NCBI GenBank assembly: GCA_016592635.1
Contig: AP023240.1
Coordinates: forward strand, 1,426,001 to 1,490,000
Direction of reading: 5' to 3'
Length of the DNA stretch: 64,000 nt
Source of the DNA: Methyloprofundus sp.
Lineage (GTDB): Bacteria; Pseudomonadota; Gammaproteobacteria; Methylococcales; Methylomonadaceae
In this document: positions 16,807 through 25,807 of the stretch, in pieces
How the letters are laid out: every line of letters begins with the position of its first letter
Numbering within the stretch: the first letter of the stretch is position 1
The notes under the pieces: model-generated
What the model was told of the DNA's origin: nothing
Databases searched by the model: none
The model's input: only the letters and a program-made list of their open reading frames with translations
Translations under genes and position numbers: made by a program

Positions 16807-19119
16807 ATGTACAAACTAATTTTTCAATATAGTGCGCTCTTTATCCTGACGACGGATATAGTACAGGCAGCTGATGATGCACTAACAACAGAGCAGCCCA
16901 TCGAATTAGAAGAGCTCAGTATTATAAATACCACTCCTCTGGGCGCAGGGTTAGCCTTAGAAAAAATTCCCGCTAACGTGCAATTAATGACCTCCGAGCA
17001 ATTGAGGAAGGCACAGAGCATATCAATAGCGGATTATATGAATCAGAATATGGGTAGTGTCACGGTGAATGATGCGCAAAATAACCCCATGCAGCCTGAC
17101 GTGCAATACCGTGGTTTTACCATTTCACCATTAATGGGGTTACCTCAGGGTTTATCCATGTATGTTAATGGTATTCGTTTTAATGAAGCTTTTGGTGATT
17201 CAGTGCATTGGGATCTAATTCCTAAAGGTGCGGTGGATACCATGAGTTTGCAAGGTGGTTCTAATCCTGCTTATGGCTTGAATAGTTTAGGTGGAGCAAT
17301 TTCACTGCAAACCAAAACAGGCTTTACTGCACCTGAGCATAGCTTGACTGTGAGTGGCGGCTCATGGGGGAGACATAATGAAGAGTTGGTCAGTGGCTGG
17401 AATAATGGTGAATTTGCCTATTTTATTGATTTGCAGCATTTCCAAGAAGATGGTTGGCGTGACTCTTCAGAAAGCCAAGTATTTAATGGTTTAGGTACTT
17501 TTAGCTGGCGTGGTGATGCAGGGCAGTTAAATTTAACATTGGCAGGTGCGGATAACCGCTTGATTGGTAATGGTGCAATTCCAGTGGAACTGGAAGCCAT
17601 TGATCGCCGTGCCATTTTTACCAAACCTGATAAAACCAGTAATAATTTTTTTATGGCCAGCTTGGATGGTAACTTGTGGGTTAATGATGATATCGAGTTA
17701 GCAGGAAATATGTATTACCGCCGTAATAATATTGACACACTCAATGGAGATGGCAGCGAATTTGGAGAGTGTGATGATGCGGAAGGTTTTTTATGTGAGG
17801 AAGGTGAGGATGAAATTCTTGAAGATGTAAACGGGAACCCTATTCAAGCAAGTGACGATGTTGAAGGGGGCACCTTAAACACTTCTTTGACTAAACAGTG
17901 GACGTTTGGTTTTGGTTTGCAGACGGCTTTTAATCAAGTGTTGTGGGGGCATGCAAACCAATTCGTAATTGGTACCAGCTATAATTTAAGTAAAGTCAAT
18001 TATAGTGCCGATACTGAATTGGGTTCGTTAACGGATGATAGAGGTGTAGAAGGTTCCGGCATTTTAGAGAATGAATCGCGAGTCCGGTTAGATACGACCA
18101 CACACTCAATTGGTTTGTTTTTTAGCGAAGTATTCAATGTGACGGAACAGTTGGCAGTGAATGTCGCAGGTCGCTACAATCATGTCGAAATTGACATGCA
18201 AGATCGCTATGGAACATCACTTAATGGTAAACATAAATTTGATCGTTTTAACCCTGCTGCAGGGCTGACGTATGCTTTTATGCCGGCAATCAACTTTTAT
18301 AGTGGCTATAGCGAAGCGTCGCGGGTGCCAACGCCGATGGAATTAAGTTGTGCTGACCCTGATGACCCTTGTAAATTGCCCAATGCGTTTATTGCTGATC
18401 CCCCGTTAGAGCAAGTAGTGGCCAAAACTTGGGAAGTTGGTTTTCGGGGACGATTTAATAACTTATTAGATGGACGGATACAATGGAATGCCGGCTATTT
18501 TAATACCACTAATCATAATGACATTATCTTCCAAAGTGCAGGTGGCGCAAATAGTGCTGGTTATTTTGCGAACGTAGGTAAAACTCGTCGCCAAGGTGTA
18601 GAGCTGGGCTTATCAACTGCCTTTTTTGATCGCTGGCGCTTGTCGTTAAATTATTCGTTTATTGATGCAAGGTTTTTAACGCCTTACACTTCACAAAGCC
18701 CTAATCATCCGTATGCAGATGACAATGGTGATATACAAGTCAGCTCGGGGGATCATATTCCTAGCATTCCTCAGCATATCGTCAAGTTTGCGACCGATGT
18801 GGATGTGATCGATAGTTGGACAATTGGTATGAACCTAATTTTTAATGGTGAGCAATTTTTGCGAGGTGATGAGGCTAATTTAGATGCGCCGCTTAATGAC
18901 TTTACTGTCGTTAATTTGCATACTGAATACCGCTTTAACAAGCATTTTTCGATATTTGGGCGTTTAAATAATGTTTTTGGAGCCAAATATAATAACTTCG
19001 GTTTATATGGTGAAACGGGAGAGGTATTGGAAGGTATGGGGATAGATGAGAAGAGTACTCATTTTGTGGGTGTTAGCGCACCTAGAGCAGGGTGGGTCGG
19101 TGTTAAATTAGCACTTTAG
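16807..19119 (+). CDS. TonB-dependent outer-membrane receptor
   Basis: Energy-coupled outer-membrane transporter, 770 aa. It has a signal peptide (cleavage near VQAAD), a plug domain (residues about 45-165) with IPANVQLMTSEQLRKAQS, DVQYRGFTISP and NPAYGLNSLGGAISLQTK, and a beta-barrel ending in a C-terminal aromatic-free GWVGVKLAL. The extracellular acidic insert around residues 315-355 has a Cys pair. The substrate cannot be read from sequence. Divergence from pstS across a Pho box suggests, but does not prove, a role in acquiring a phosphorus compound. The ATG has no clear Shine-Dalgarno. Confidence 0.88.
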   Translation: MYKLIFQYSALFILTTDIVQAADDALTTEQPIELEELSIINTTPLGAGLALEKIPANVQLMTSEQLRKAQSISIADYMNQNMGSVTVNDAQNNPMQPDVQYRGFTISPLMGLPQGLSMYVNGIRFNEAFGDSVHWDLIPKGAVDTMSLQGGSNPAYGLNSLGGAISLQTKTGFTAPEHSLTVSGGSWGRHNEELVSGWNNGEFAYFIDLQHFQEDGWRDSSESQVFNGLGTFSWRGDAGQLNLTLAGADNRLIGNGAIPVELEAIDRRAIFTKPDKTSNNFFMASLDGNLWVNDDIELAGNMYYRRNNIDTLNGDGSEFGECDDAEGFLCEEGEDEILEDVNGNPIQASDDVEGGTLNTSLTKQWTFGFGLQTAFNQVLWGHANQFVIGTSYNLSKVNYSADTELGSLTDDRGVEGSGILENESRVRLDTTTHSIGLFFSEVFNVTEQLAVNVAGRYNHVEIDMQDRYGTSLNGKHKFDRFNPAAGLTYAFMPAINFYSGYSEASRVPTPMELSCADPDDPCKLPNAFIADPPLEQVVAKTWEVGFRGRFNNLLDGRIQWNAGYFNTTNHNDIIFQSAGGANSAGYFANVGKTRRQGVELGLSTAFFDRWRLSLNYSFIDARFLTPYTSQSPNHPYADDNGDIQVSSGDHIPSIPQHIVKFATDVDVIDSWTIGMNLIFNGEQFLRGDEANLDAPLNDFTVVNLHTEYRFNKHFSIFGRLNNVFGAKYNNFGLYGETGEVLEGMGIDEKSTHFVGVSAPRAGWVGVKLAL

Positions 19120-19147
19120 GAATAGGCTTAATAATACCTGAAAGTCA

Positions 19148-19178
19148 GACTCGGGTATTATTGAATTCTCATTCCTTA
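19148..19178. repeat. Single arm of the dispersed palindromic element
   Basis: GACTCGGGTATTATTGAATT and the next bases are the inverted complement of the 10732 copy and nearly identical to 48864-48894. Confidence 0.6.
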
Positions 19179-19195
19179 TAATAATTCAGGCAATA

Positions 19196-19220
19196 AAAAA
19201 CCCGCGTAAAGCGGGTTTTT
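19196..19220. terminator. Bidirectional intrinsic terminator after the TonB receptor
   Basis: AAAAACCCGC-GTAAA-GCGGGTTTTT: a GC stem flanked by A- and T-runs on both sides. Confidence 0.88.
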
Positions 19221-19628
19221 AGTTTTTGTTACTTTATTATTTTTATTATTAAATGCGTTGTATCCATTTTATAAACTTATTTATTATTTTTATTTGTTAA
19301 GTTCATTTTTACTTCCCCATTCTCCCTGTTGTTTTTTACTTAAATCCCTCAAGTGAGACAAATTTTATATCATTGAAATGGCTACTGTCCATCAAAAAAA
19401 ATGATTTAACAAAAAAAATAGTATCGGCTCGAAAACATACTTATAAAACATAGCCTTAAGTTTTTGGTTTGTATTTTTTTATGTTTACTGGCGTCGGGGC
19501 TTGCCAGATTAAAGTTAGCATATTGATATGAAGATTACGATATAAAGGTATCTTTAAAACCATATAAAAATAGAGGTTATTGAGCCTGAGTCAAATTAGC
19601 TTGAGTTGGAAATAATAAAGGGTATTTA
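19221..19628. other. AT-rich intergenic region without a recognised gene
   Basis: About 400 bp between converging genes. It holds low-complexity A/T runs and a small CTGGC/GCCAG hairpin near 19487-19508. Nothing else is supported. Confidence 0.4.
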
Positions 19629-20516
19629 TTATTTTTTATCATCATATAGCTTGATTAAGGTGGATGGGTCTTGCTCTAAATAACCGTGGCTACCATGTAA
19701 TTGCATTAATTGCGCCGCAAGTGCAGACATGGGAGTGGCAGTTTTTTGTGTTTGCGCCAAGTCAGTTGCCATATTAAGGTCTTTTAATAAGGTTTTTACT
19801 CGCCACTTCACTGGCGTGTAGCTAGCATTTGCCATTTCAGGGGCGATAATTTGCAGAGGTTTTGAGTCTGCAAAACCACCTGCTAAGGCGGTGGCAATTT
19901 TGCTGGCATCAACCCCCGATTTTTCTGCTAAAGCAATCATTTCGGCAATCACTAATACATTGCAACTGACTATCATTTGGTTGCATACCTTACTAACTTG
20001 CCCTGTGCCAATATCGCCCATATGGGTCAGTTGCGTATAAAGAGGGCGTAATACTTCACGGGCAATATTCACAGATTTTTCTGTTCCCCCAGCCATAATG
20101 GCGAGCGTGCCGTTTGTAGCCCCTGCAACTCCTCCTGAAACAGGTGCATCTACCCAGTCCATATGACAACTACTTTGTAATTGTGCTGCCAATTGCCGCG
20201 TTACTTCGGGGTGAGTGCTGGATAAATCAATGAGCAGTTTATCTTTATTGCCATGGGGCAGAATATGCTTGGTAACAACACTTTCCACGACTGGGCTATC
20301 GGCAAGACACAATAAAATGATATCAGAATTTTTAACTAAATCGGTAATATTAAGGCATTGCTGTGCACCTGCAGCAATAACGGTATCCAGTTTATCTGGT
20401 GTACGGTTCCAAACATTAACAGCGTATCCTGCGGCTAATAAGCGTAAGGTCATGGGTTGGCCCATTAGGCCGATACCAATAAATCCTAGAGTTTGTGAAG
20501 GTTGGGTCATAGTCAA
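19629..20516 (-). CDS. Beta-hydroxyacid dehydrogenase (HIBADH / tartronate semialdehyde reductase family)
   Basis: NAD(P)-dependent oxidoreductase of the GarR/GlxR/MmsB superfamily. The Rossmann motif GFIGIGLMGQPM is at the N-terminus; the substrate motif DAPVSGGVAGATNGTLAIMAGG and the catalytic-Lys helix GTGQVSKVCNQMIV follow. At 295 aa, standard. Substrate specificity cannot be assigned. The start may be either of two nearby ATGs (20516 or 20510). Confidence 0.85.
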   Translation of the reverse strand: MTMTQPSQTLGFIGIGLMGQPMTLRLLAAGYAVNVWNRTPDKLDTVIAAGAQQCLNITDLVKNSDIILLCLADSPVVESVVTKHILPHGNKDKLLIDLSSTHPEVTRQLAAQLQSSCHMDWVDAPVSGGVAGATNGTLAIMAGGTEKSVNIAREVLRPLYTQLTHMGDIGTGQVSKVCNQMIVSCNVLVIAEMIALAEKSGVDASKIATALAGGFADSKPLQIIAPEMANASYTPVKWRVKTLLKDLNMATDLAQTQKTATPMSALAAQLMQLHGSHGYLEQDPSTLIKLYDDKK

Positions 20517-20593
20517 TAATCAAGCTGTTATGTAAAAGTTAATGTTTATTATGAGCGACACAAACTAACTCAGCAATATTAAAGATAAAACAC

Positions 20594-20648
20594 TTGTTCT
20601 TTATTTGTTCTCTTGATATGATTTTAAGAAAACAAAAGGAGAACAAAT
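20594..20648 (+). promoter_or_regulatory. lexA promoter with candidate LexA operators
   Basis: TTGTTC (20594-20599), a 17-bp spacer and TATGAT (20617-20622) form a promoter. GTTC-N7-GTTC (20596-20610) overlaps the -35 region. ATTTGTTCTC (20603-20612) is also the inverted copy of GAGAACAAAT (20639-20648), which spans the start codon. The gammaproteobacterial CTG-N10-CAG box was not seen. Confidence 0.6.
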
Positions 20649-21279
20649 GTTAAAAGATCTGACCCGTAAGCAACAAGATATTTTTGAATTTTTACTAAGT
20701 AATCAACAGAAATTTTCTTATCCACCAACCTTAGATGAAGTGTGTGCTGCCTTAGGCTTAAATTCGCGTGGTTCCTTGCATAAGCATATTAAAGCGTTAA
20801 TAGATGCGGGCTTGGTTGAAGCGTCGGACCGCAAGCAAAAAGGCATTCGACTAACAGAAAAAGCACAGCAATACATGCTTCCTACCAGTGAAACCAAAGG
20901 TACGCCTTTTGTCGGTTATATTGCTGCAGGTAAGCCCATAGAAGCCATTGAGCAGGTTAGTTATTTACCCATTCCCAATCAAATTAGAACCGAAAATACT
21001 TGTTATATTTTGCAAGTAAAAGGCGACTCAATGATAGAAGAGGGTATTTTTGATGAGGACTGGGTGGTGATCGAACAAAGACGTAGTGCCCGTAATGGTG
21101 AGATTGTAGTCGCTTTAATTGATAAAGCTGAAGCTACTTTAAAATTTATTGAGCAGTACCCGCATGAAACCTTATTAATTCCTGCCAATTCAAATATGTC
21201 GGCTATGCGTTTTCGACCCGAGCAAGTTGAAATACAAGGGGTATTAGTAGGGCAAATGCGTAGTTATATAAATAAATAG
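20647..21279 (+). CDS. lexA: LexA repressor (SOS response)
   Basis: Transcriptional repressor that self-cleaves when stimulated by RecA. The winged-helix N-domain has TRKQQDIFEFL and a recognition-helix region LGLNSRGSLHKHIKALIDAGL that differs from the E. coli SPNAAEEHLKAL version. The cleavage site Ala94-Gly95 is in YIAAGKP; Ser128 is in KGDSMIEEGI and the Lys partner is probably Lys166 in ATLKFI. At 210 aa, slightly long. ATG 20647 lies 8 nt after AGGAG. It is followed 9 bp later by a small membrane-protein gene. Confidence 0.92.
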   Translation: MLKDLTRKQQDIFEFLLSNQQKFSYPPTLDEVCAALGLNSRGSLHKHIKALIDAGLVEASDRKQKGIRLTEKAQQYMLPTSETKGTPFVGYIAAGKPIEAIEQVSYLPIPNQIRTENTCYILQVKGDSMIEEGIFDEDWVVIEQRRSARNGEIVVALIDKAEATLKFIEQYPHETLLIPANSNMSAMRFRPEQVEIQGVLVGQMRSYINK

Positions 21280-21288
21280 GAGAATAAA

Positions 21289-21438
21289 ATGCAACATAAT
21301 ATTCATATGCAAGATCAGGTAACTAATCGAATTGAACTTATTATGGGAGATCAGCGATTATGGATGAGGCGTATTTTAGAGGATTTAATGACTTTTAGCC
21401 TGATTACGGCTATGTTGGCCGTAGGTATTGTTTGGTAG
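21289..21438 (+). CDS. Small membrane protein in the lexA operon, 49 aa
   Basis: Begins 9 bp after the lexA stop, with AGGAG (21278-21282) at ideal spacing. The N-terminal ~32 residues are polar and charged (QDQVTNRIELIMGDQRLWMR), and the last ~16 residues form a hydrophobic helix ending in Trp. No family is recognised. Being expressed with lexA makes it a likely SOS-induced peptide; LexA-linked small membrane proteins elsewhere act as division inhibitors or depolarising toxins, but that is analogy only. Confidence 0.6.
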   Translation: MQHNIHMQDQVTNRIELIMGDQRLWMRRILEDLMTFSLITAMLAVGIVW

Positions 21439-21444
21439 AAAGCC

Positions 21445-21505
21445 CCCATCGTTCCTCACGCTCCAGCGTGGGAATGTAGCCTGTGACGCTCCCGCGTCAC
21501 GGGGC
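21445..21505. repeat. REP-like tandem hairpins
   Basis: Two GC-rich hairpins in a row: CACGCT-cc-AGCGTG (21457-21470) and GTGACGC-tccc-GCGTCAC (21483-21500), with TTCCTCACGCTCCAGCGTGG in the first. Such repeats are widespread in gammaproteobacterial genomes. They may also stop lexA and bepA transcription, which converge here. Confidence 0.6.
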
Positions 21506-21529
21506 GAAGAGATGCTACTTGATTAATCT

Positions 21530-22993
21530 CTATTGTTCTTGCAATTGTTTTAAGGCTTGCAACTCATCCATAAAAAAGTGCAAGCGATCTTCTAATATTG
21601 CCGATAAGTAAAAATTTAGATCTTTTGCTTGTTGTGCTAATTTGATTTGCTGGATGGCACCATGGGTATGTCCAATAGCGTAATAGTATTCAGCCATATA
21701 GCGGTGTGAGTTAGTCCTTTGTTCCAAATCACCGTAAGCTTGTGCGAGCAGCAAAAAATAGCGTGGATGATGTTGCCGTGTATATTCGAATAATTTTAAA
21801 TGCTGTAGTGCTTGTTGTGGCTGATTGGAGGTTAATAAAATATTAATATATTCAAACTGGAAATCACTCTCGTTAGGAAATTTTTGCTGCAACTCCAGTA
21901 ATAATTTTTTTGCAGCTGCAAAGTCACGTTGATTGATGGCAACATCAGTTAGCGCAGTGAGGTATTCACGTTGTTTAGGGTAACTTTGACTAAGTTTTAA
22001 AAAAATGGCTGCAGCTTGCTTATGTTTGCGTTGTTCAAGATAGCCTAAACCTAGGCCATACTGCATGGCGGCGCGTTGTTTAAGTGTGCCTTGGTTAGCT
22101 TTTCTTTGAAAAAAAATGATTAAGTCTTCTAGTGAAGTTTGTGATGAGCTGATACGTAATTTAGCTTTAATTAAACGGTAGCTTTGCGAGTTGGGCACTT
22201 GCCGATAAGGGTATTTTTCTGCACGGCCACGGGTGTCGGAAATACGTGAGGCAGTAATTGGGTGAGTTCGTAGGAATTCAGGTGCACCAGCACCATAATA
22301 ACGACTGGCTTGCTGTAATTTTTCAAAAAAAGTGGGCATGCTACGTGGGTCAAAATTGGCACGTGCCAAAGTTTTTATACCTATTCGATCTGCTTCTTGC
22401 TCATTGTCACGGGTAAAGTCTATCTGCATTTGAATGCTACCCGCTTGGATGGCTGAGAGTGCGCCAATGCCGACATCGGGTGCTTGTGTAGCAACAATAA
22501 TTGCTGCAATCATGGCCGCGGCCGCAGGCAAAGAAAGTTTGCTGGCGGCTTCATAAGAACGATAAATATGCCGTTGTGTTACATGCGCAATCTCATGCGC
22601 CAACACCGAAGCGAGTTCACTTTCGGAGTCACTATTAATGATTAACCCTGAATTAATGCCGATAAAACCACCTGGGCCTGCAAAGGCATTAATATCATCA
22701 GATATGACCACAAAAAAGTAAAAATCTTGGCGTGGATTATCACTACTAGATACTAATTTTTGCCCGATGGCTTGAATATAATGCTGAATATCGGAATCAT
22801 AGCTAATATCCAGTTGCGAGCGTATGCTGCGGAAGAAAGAGTCGCCGAGGGCTTTCTCTTGTGCTGGAGAAATTAATGTCCCTGTCGAATCACCCAAGTT
22901 AGGCAAATGCAAATGGTCATTAGCCATGGGAGCACTTGGTGCTAATAGGCTGAGCAAGCATAGGCTAAAAGTTATCAGGTTCTTCGGTTTCAT
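21530..22993 (-). CDS. bepA: Periplasmic M48 metallopeptidase/chaperone BepA (YfgC-like)
   Basis: Quality-control protease/chaperone for outer-membrane protein assembly. Signal peptide (LLSLLAPSAPMA), M48 domain with HEIAH (133-137) and the downstream EQEADRIG third zinc ligand, then a C-terminal TPR array from about residue 290 to 480. At 487 aa it is the usual BepA length. It stands alone; convergent with the lexA pair and divergent from tusD. Confidence 0.9.
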   Translation of the reverse strand: MKPKNLITFSLCLLSLLAPSAPMANDHLHLPNLGDSTGTLISPAQEKALGDSFFRSIRSQLDISYDSDIQHYIQAIGQKLVSSSDNPRQDFYFFVVISDDINAFAGPGGFIGINSGLIINSDSESELASVLAHEIAHVTQRHIYRSYEAASKLSLPAAAAMIAAIIVATQAPDVGIGALSAIQAGSIQMQIDFTRDNEQEADRIGIKTLARANFDPRSMPTFFEKLQQASRYYGAGAPEFLRTHPITASRISDTRGRAEKYPYRQVPNSQSYRLIKAKLRISSSQTSLEDLIIFFQRKANQGTLKQRAAMQYGLGLGYLEQRKHKQAAAIFLKLSQSYPKQREYLTALTDVAINQRDFAAAKKLLLELQQKFPNESDFQFEYINILLTSNQPQQALQHLKLFEYTRQHHPRYFLLLAQAYGDLEQRTNSHRYMAEYYYAIGHTHGAIQQIKLAQQAKDLNFYLSAILEDRLHFFMDELQALKQLQEQ

Positions 22994-23082
22994 GAAATGG
23001 TATACTCGTTGCTCAACGATAGGGCGATTGTTTATTGTACTGAATGTTTGCTCTTCTTTCTTGCTTCTTGATCGTTTAATTT

Positions 23083-23469
23083 ATGAAATTTGCAATTCAA
23101 ATCAATTCTAGTCCTTACCAATCAAGTCGTGCCGAGACAGCTTATCAGTTTGTAAAAAGTGCCTTGGAAATGGGGCATGAAGTGTTGCGCATCTTTTTTT
23201 ATCAAGAAGGGGTTTATCATGCTTTTCGTTATGCGACACCACTTGATGATGAACAGCAGTTCGTGGCACGATGGAGTGCTTTAGCGCAGGAGTTTAATGT
23301 CGACTTGGTGGTCTGTATTTCTGCAGCACAACGCCGCGGGTTATTAGAGGCCAATGAAGCCAAGCGGGTCGGGAAAGTTGATAATGATGTTGCAGATGGC
23401 TTTCGTATTGCCGGTTTGGGTCAGTGGGTGGAATCTGTATTATTGGCAGATAGGTATATTGAATTTTGA
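23083..23469 (+). CDS. tusD: TusD/DsrE-family sulfurtransferase subunit
   Basis: In the TusBCD or DsrEFH complexes this subunit carries persulfide on a conserved Cys, here in LVVCISAAQRRG. The start MKFAIQINSSPYQSS and the 128-aa length match TusD. There are no TusB, TusC or TusE genes alongside, so it is either a lone paralogue or its partners are elsewhere. The fusion protein at 25808 also carries TusA- and DsrE-like domains. Confidence 0.85.
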   Translation: MKFAIQINSSPYQSSRAETAYQFVKSALEMGHEVLRIFFYQEGVYHAFRYATPLDDEQQFVARWSALAQEFNVDLVVCISAAQRRGLLEANEAKRVGKVDNDVADGFRIAGLGQWVESVLLADRYIEF

Positions 23470-23511
23470 GAGCGAGGATTCTCTCAATACCTAGTGATAT
23501 TCTGAGCCAAT

Positions 23512-23541
23512 TGCAGGTACGATAAAATTATCGTACCTGCA
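23512..23541. terminator. Hairpin between convergent tusD and actP
   Basis: TGCAGGTACGATAA (23512-23525) pairs perfectly with 23528-23541 across a 2-nt apex. No long U-run, but it lies between converging genes. Confidence 0.5.
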
Positions 23542-23563
23542 TGATTTCAATATTGTTCCAGAG

Positions 23564-25216
23564 CTAATGTTCACTAGCTCCATGCGCACCCACTCCGGTT
23601 TGCGAGCGAATATACTGATGCATAAAGCGTCCTCTTTCTAATATGCCTCTAGCACTACGATCAGTAATAGAAAAAAACCAGATACAAATAAAGGCAATAC
23701 TCACAGAAAAGAGAGCCGGATATTTATACGGAAATAATGCCTCTGTATTGCCGAGTATATCAACCCAAACAATGGGGCCGATAATAACCAAGACAATTGC
23801 GGTTAACAGCCCTGCAAAGCCGCCAATAAAGGCACCACGAGTTGTTAAGTTTTTCCAATACATTGACAGAAACAACACGGGAAAATTGGCACTAGCTGCA
23901 ATGGCAAAGGCCAAGCCAACCATAAAGGCAATGTTTTGTTCTTCAAAAAGAATTCCCAGCAGAATTGCGACAATACCTAATACCACGGTTGCAATTTTAG
24001 AGACGCGCATTTCATCGTCCCCGGTAATTTGACCATGTTTAATAACGCAGGCATATAAATCATGTGATATGGAGGATGCGCCAGCTAGTGTTAAACCCGA
24101 GACTACGGCAAGAATGGTGGCAAATGCAACCGCAGAAATAAAGCCTAGAAAAAGATCGCCGCCGATGGCTTTAGATAAATGAATGGCTGCCATATTATTA
24201 CCGCCAATGAGCTTGCCATCTAAGTTTAAAAACTCAGGGTTGGTTGAGACCATGAAAATAGCGCCAAAACCGATTACGAAGGTAAGAATATAAAAATAAC
24301 CAATAAATCCCGTTGCATAGAAAACAGATTTACGAGCTTCTTTTGCATCGGCTACTGTGAAAAAACGCATCAGGATATGCGGCAACCCTGCGGTACCAAA
24401 GATTAAGGCAATTCCTAATGAGATGGCTGATATCGGGTCGGATAGCAAGCCGCCTGGCGACATGATTTTTAAACCTTTAGGGTGTGCATTGACCGCCTGT
24501 TGAAATAATTCATTTACATCAAAGCCAACTTGCTTCAAGACCATAAAAGCCATAAAGCTAGCCCCTGATAATAACAGGACTGCTTTGATGATTTGCACCC
24601 AAGTCGTGGCGAGCATGCCGCCAAAAGTAACATATAAAATCATTAAAATCCCCACCATGATCACAGCGAGTTCATAAGGTAAGCCGAACAGTAATTGGAT
24701 CAGTTTACCCGCACCCACCATTTGCGCGATTAAATATAGAGCCACCACACTTAACGAACCAGAAGCCGCGAGCGCACGAATAGGGAATTGGTCCAAGCGA
24801 TAAGACGCGACATCGGCAAAGGTATATTTACCTAAATTGCGTAGTCGTTCAGCAATTAAAAATAAAATTAAGGGCCAGCCAATCAAGAAGCCGATGGAAT
24901 AAATCAAACCATCATAGCCAGACATATAAACTAGTCCAGAAATACCTAAAAATGATGCCGCAGACATATAGTCGCCAGCAATGGCTAAGCCATTTTGGAA
25001 GCCAGTAATATCGCCACCCGCTGAGTAATGATCCGCTGCAGTACGGTTTTTCTTTGCAGCCCAAAAGGTAATGCCTATTGTGGCGATTACAAAGATTAAA
25101 AACATGATGATTGCAGCAATATTCAGGGGCTGTTGTTGTACTGCTCCTGTTATGGCATCAGCACTCCAAGCATTGGATGTAAAGATCAGTGGCATAATGA
25201 GCAGTAAAATTTTCAT
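23564..25216 (-). CDS. actP: Cation/acetate symporter ActP
   Basis: Sodium-coupled monocarboxylate uptake, SSS family. A signal-like N-terminus is followed by about 13 membrane helices; typical segments are [33 protein letters not shown] and [24 protein letters not shown]. At 550 aa it matches ActP. It overlaps yjcH by 4 nt, the usual yjcH-actP pair; acs is not adjacent. Confidence 0.9.
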   Translation of the reverse strand: MKILLLIMPLIFTSNAWSADAITGAVQQQPLNIAAIIMFLIFVIATIGITFWAAKKNRTAADHYSAGGDITGFQNGLAIAGDYMSAASFLGISGLVYMSGYDGLIYSIGFLIGWPLILFLIAERLRNLGKYTFADVASYRLDQFPIRALAASGSLSVVALYLIAQMVGAGKLIQLLFGLPYELAVIMVGILMILYVTFGGMLATTWVQIIKAVLLLSGASFMAFMVLKQVGFDVNELFQQAVNAHPKGLKIMSPGGLLSDPISAISLGIALIFGTAGLPHILMRFFTVADAKEARKSVFYATGFIGYFYILTFVIGFGAIFMVSTNPEFLNLDGKLIGGNNMAAIHLSKAIGGDLFLGFISAVAFATILAVVSGLTLAGASSISHDLYACVIKHGQITGDDEMRVSKIATVVLGIVAILLGILFEEQNIAFMVGLAFAIAASANFPVLFLSMYWKNLTTRGAFIGGFAGLLTAIVLVIIGPIVWVDILGNTEALFPYKYPALFSVSIAFICIWFFSITDRSARGILERGRFMHQYIRSQTGVGAHGASEH

Positions 25217-25524
25217 TGTTGCGCCTCGGCAATAATCTCTTGGTTAATACGGTCGAAATTTTTATTTGCTTTCCATGCATAGATACCAGTTAAGATGAAG
25301 GAGGTGAAAATGATGAAAATTCCGACAGGAATGCCGATTGTGATTAAACTGCCCGCGAAAATAGGTTGTCCCAATACGCTGGGGGCAAAGGCAATCAAGA
25401 GAATAAAGGCAAAATAGACTACAAAAATAATTGCTGATAAGCTCCACGCTAAGCGAGATCGTTGGGTGACTAATTGGTGAAATTTGGGGTTGTTATTAAT
25501 TTTCTCGTAAAGGTCTGCACTCAT
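25213..25524 (-). CDS. yjcH: DUF485 inner-membrane protein YjcH
   Basis: A 103-aa protein with two membrane helices (about 28-50 and 60-85) that accompanies actP. Family segments: [20 protein letters not shown] and [22 protein letters not shown]. It may assist ActP; mechanism unknown. Confidence 0.88.
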   Translation of the reverse strand: MSADLYEKINNNPKFHQLVTQRSRLAWSLSAIIFVVYFAFILLIAFAPSVLGQPIFAGSLITIGIPVGIFIIFTSFILTGIYAWKANKNFDRINQEIIAEAQQ

Positions 25525-25807
25525 TATTTTTGTCCTTGAAAGTTTGTTGCAAAAATAATAACACTAAATGCTTGGATTGATGGTGGAAAATAAGGCCGTT
25601 AGATCAATTATATTAAAATAGGAATTAGTAATTTAGCTTGATTAGCATTAGGCCTTTATTTTTCTATCGTTATGCCAGTGTTTTTTACAAAGCACGGTGT
25701 TAATAATACCTGTTGCAATATATAGAACATCTTTATATTATGATTAACTAATTTTGTTAATTCTCTTCCGTTTATTGAAAACGGAAACCATAAAGGTAAA
25801 TAGTATT

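Noticed and set aside
19480..19510. TGGCGTCGGGGCTTGC as sigma-54 site
   Set aside because: Spacing is N11 and there is no gene in the right position; it is part of a small hairpin.
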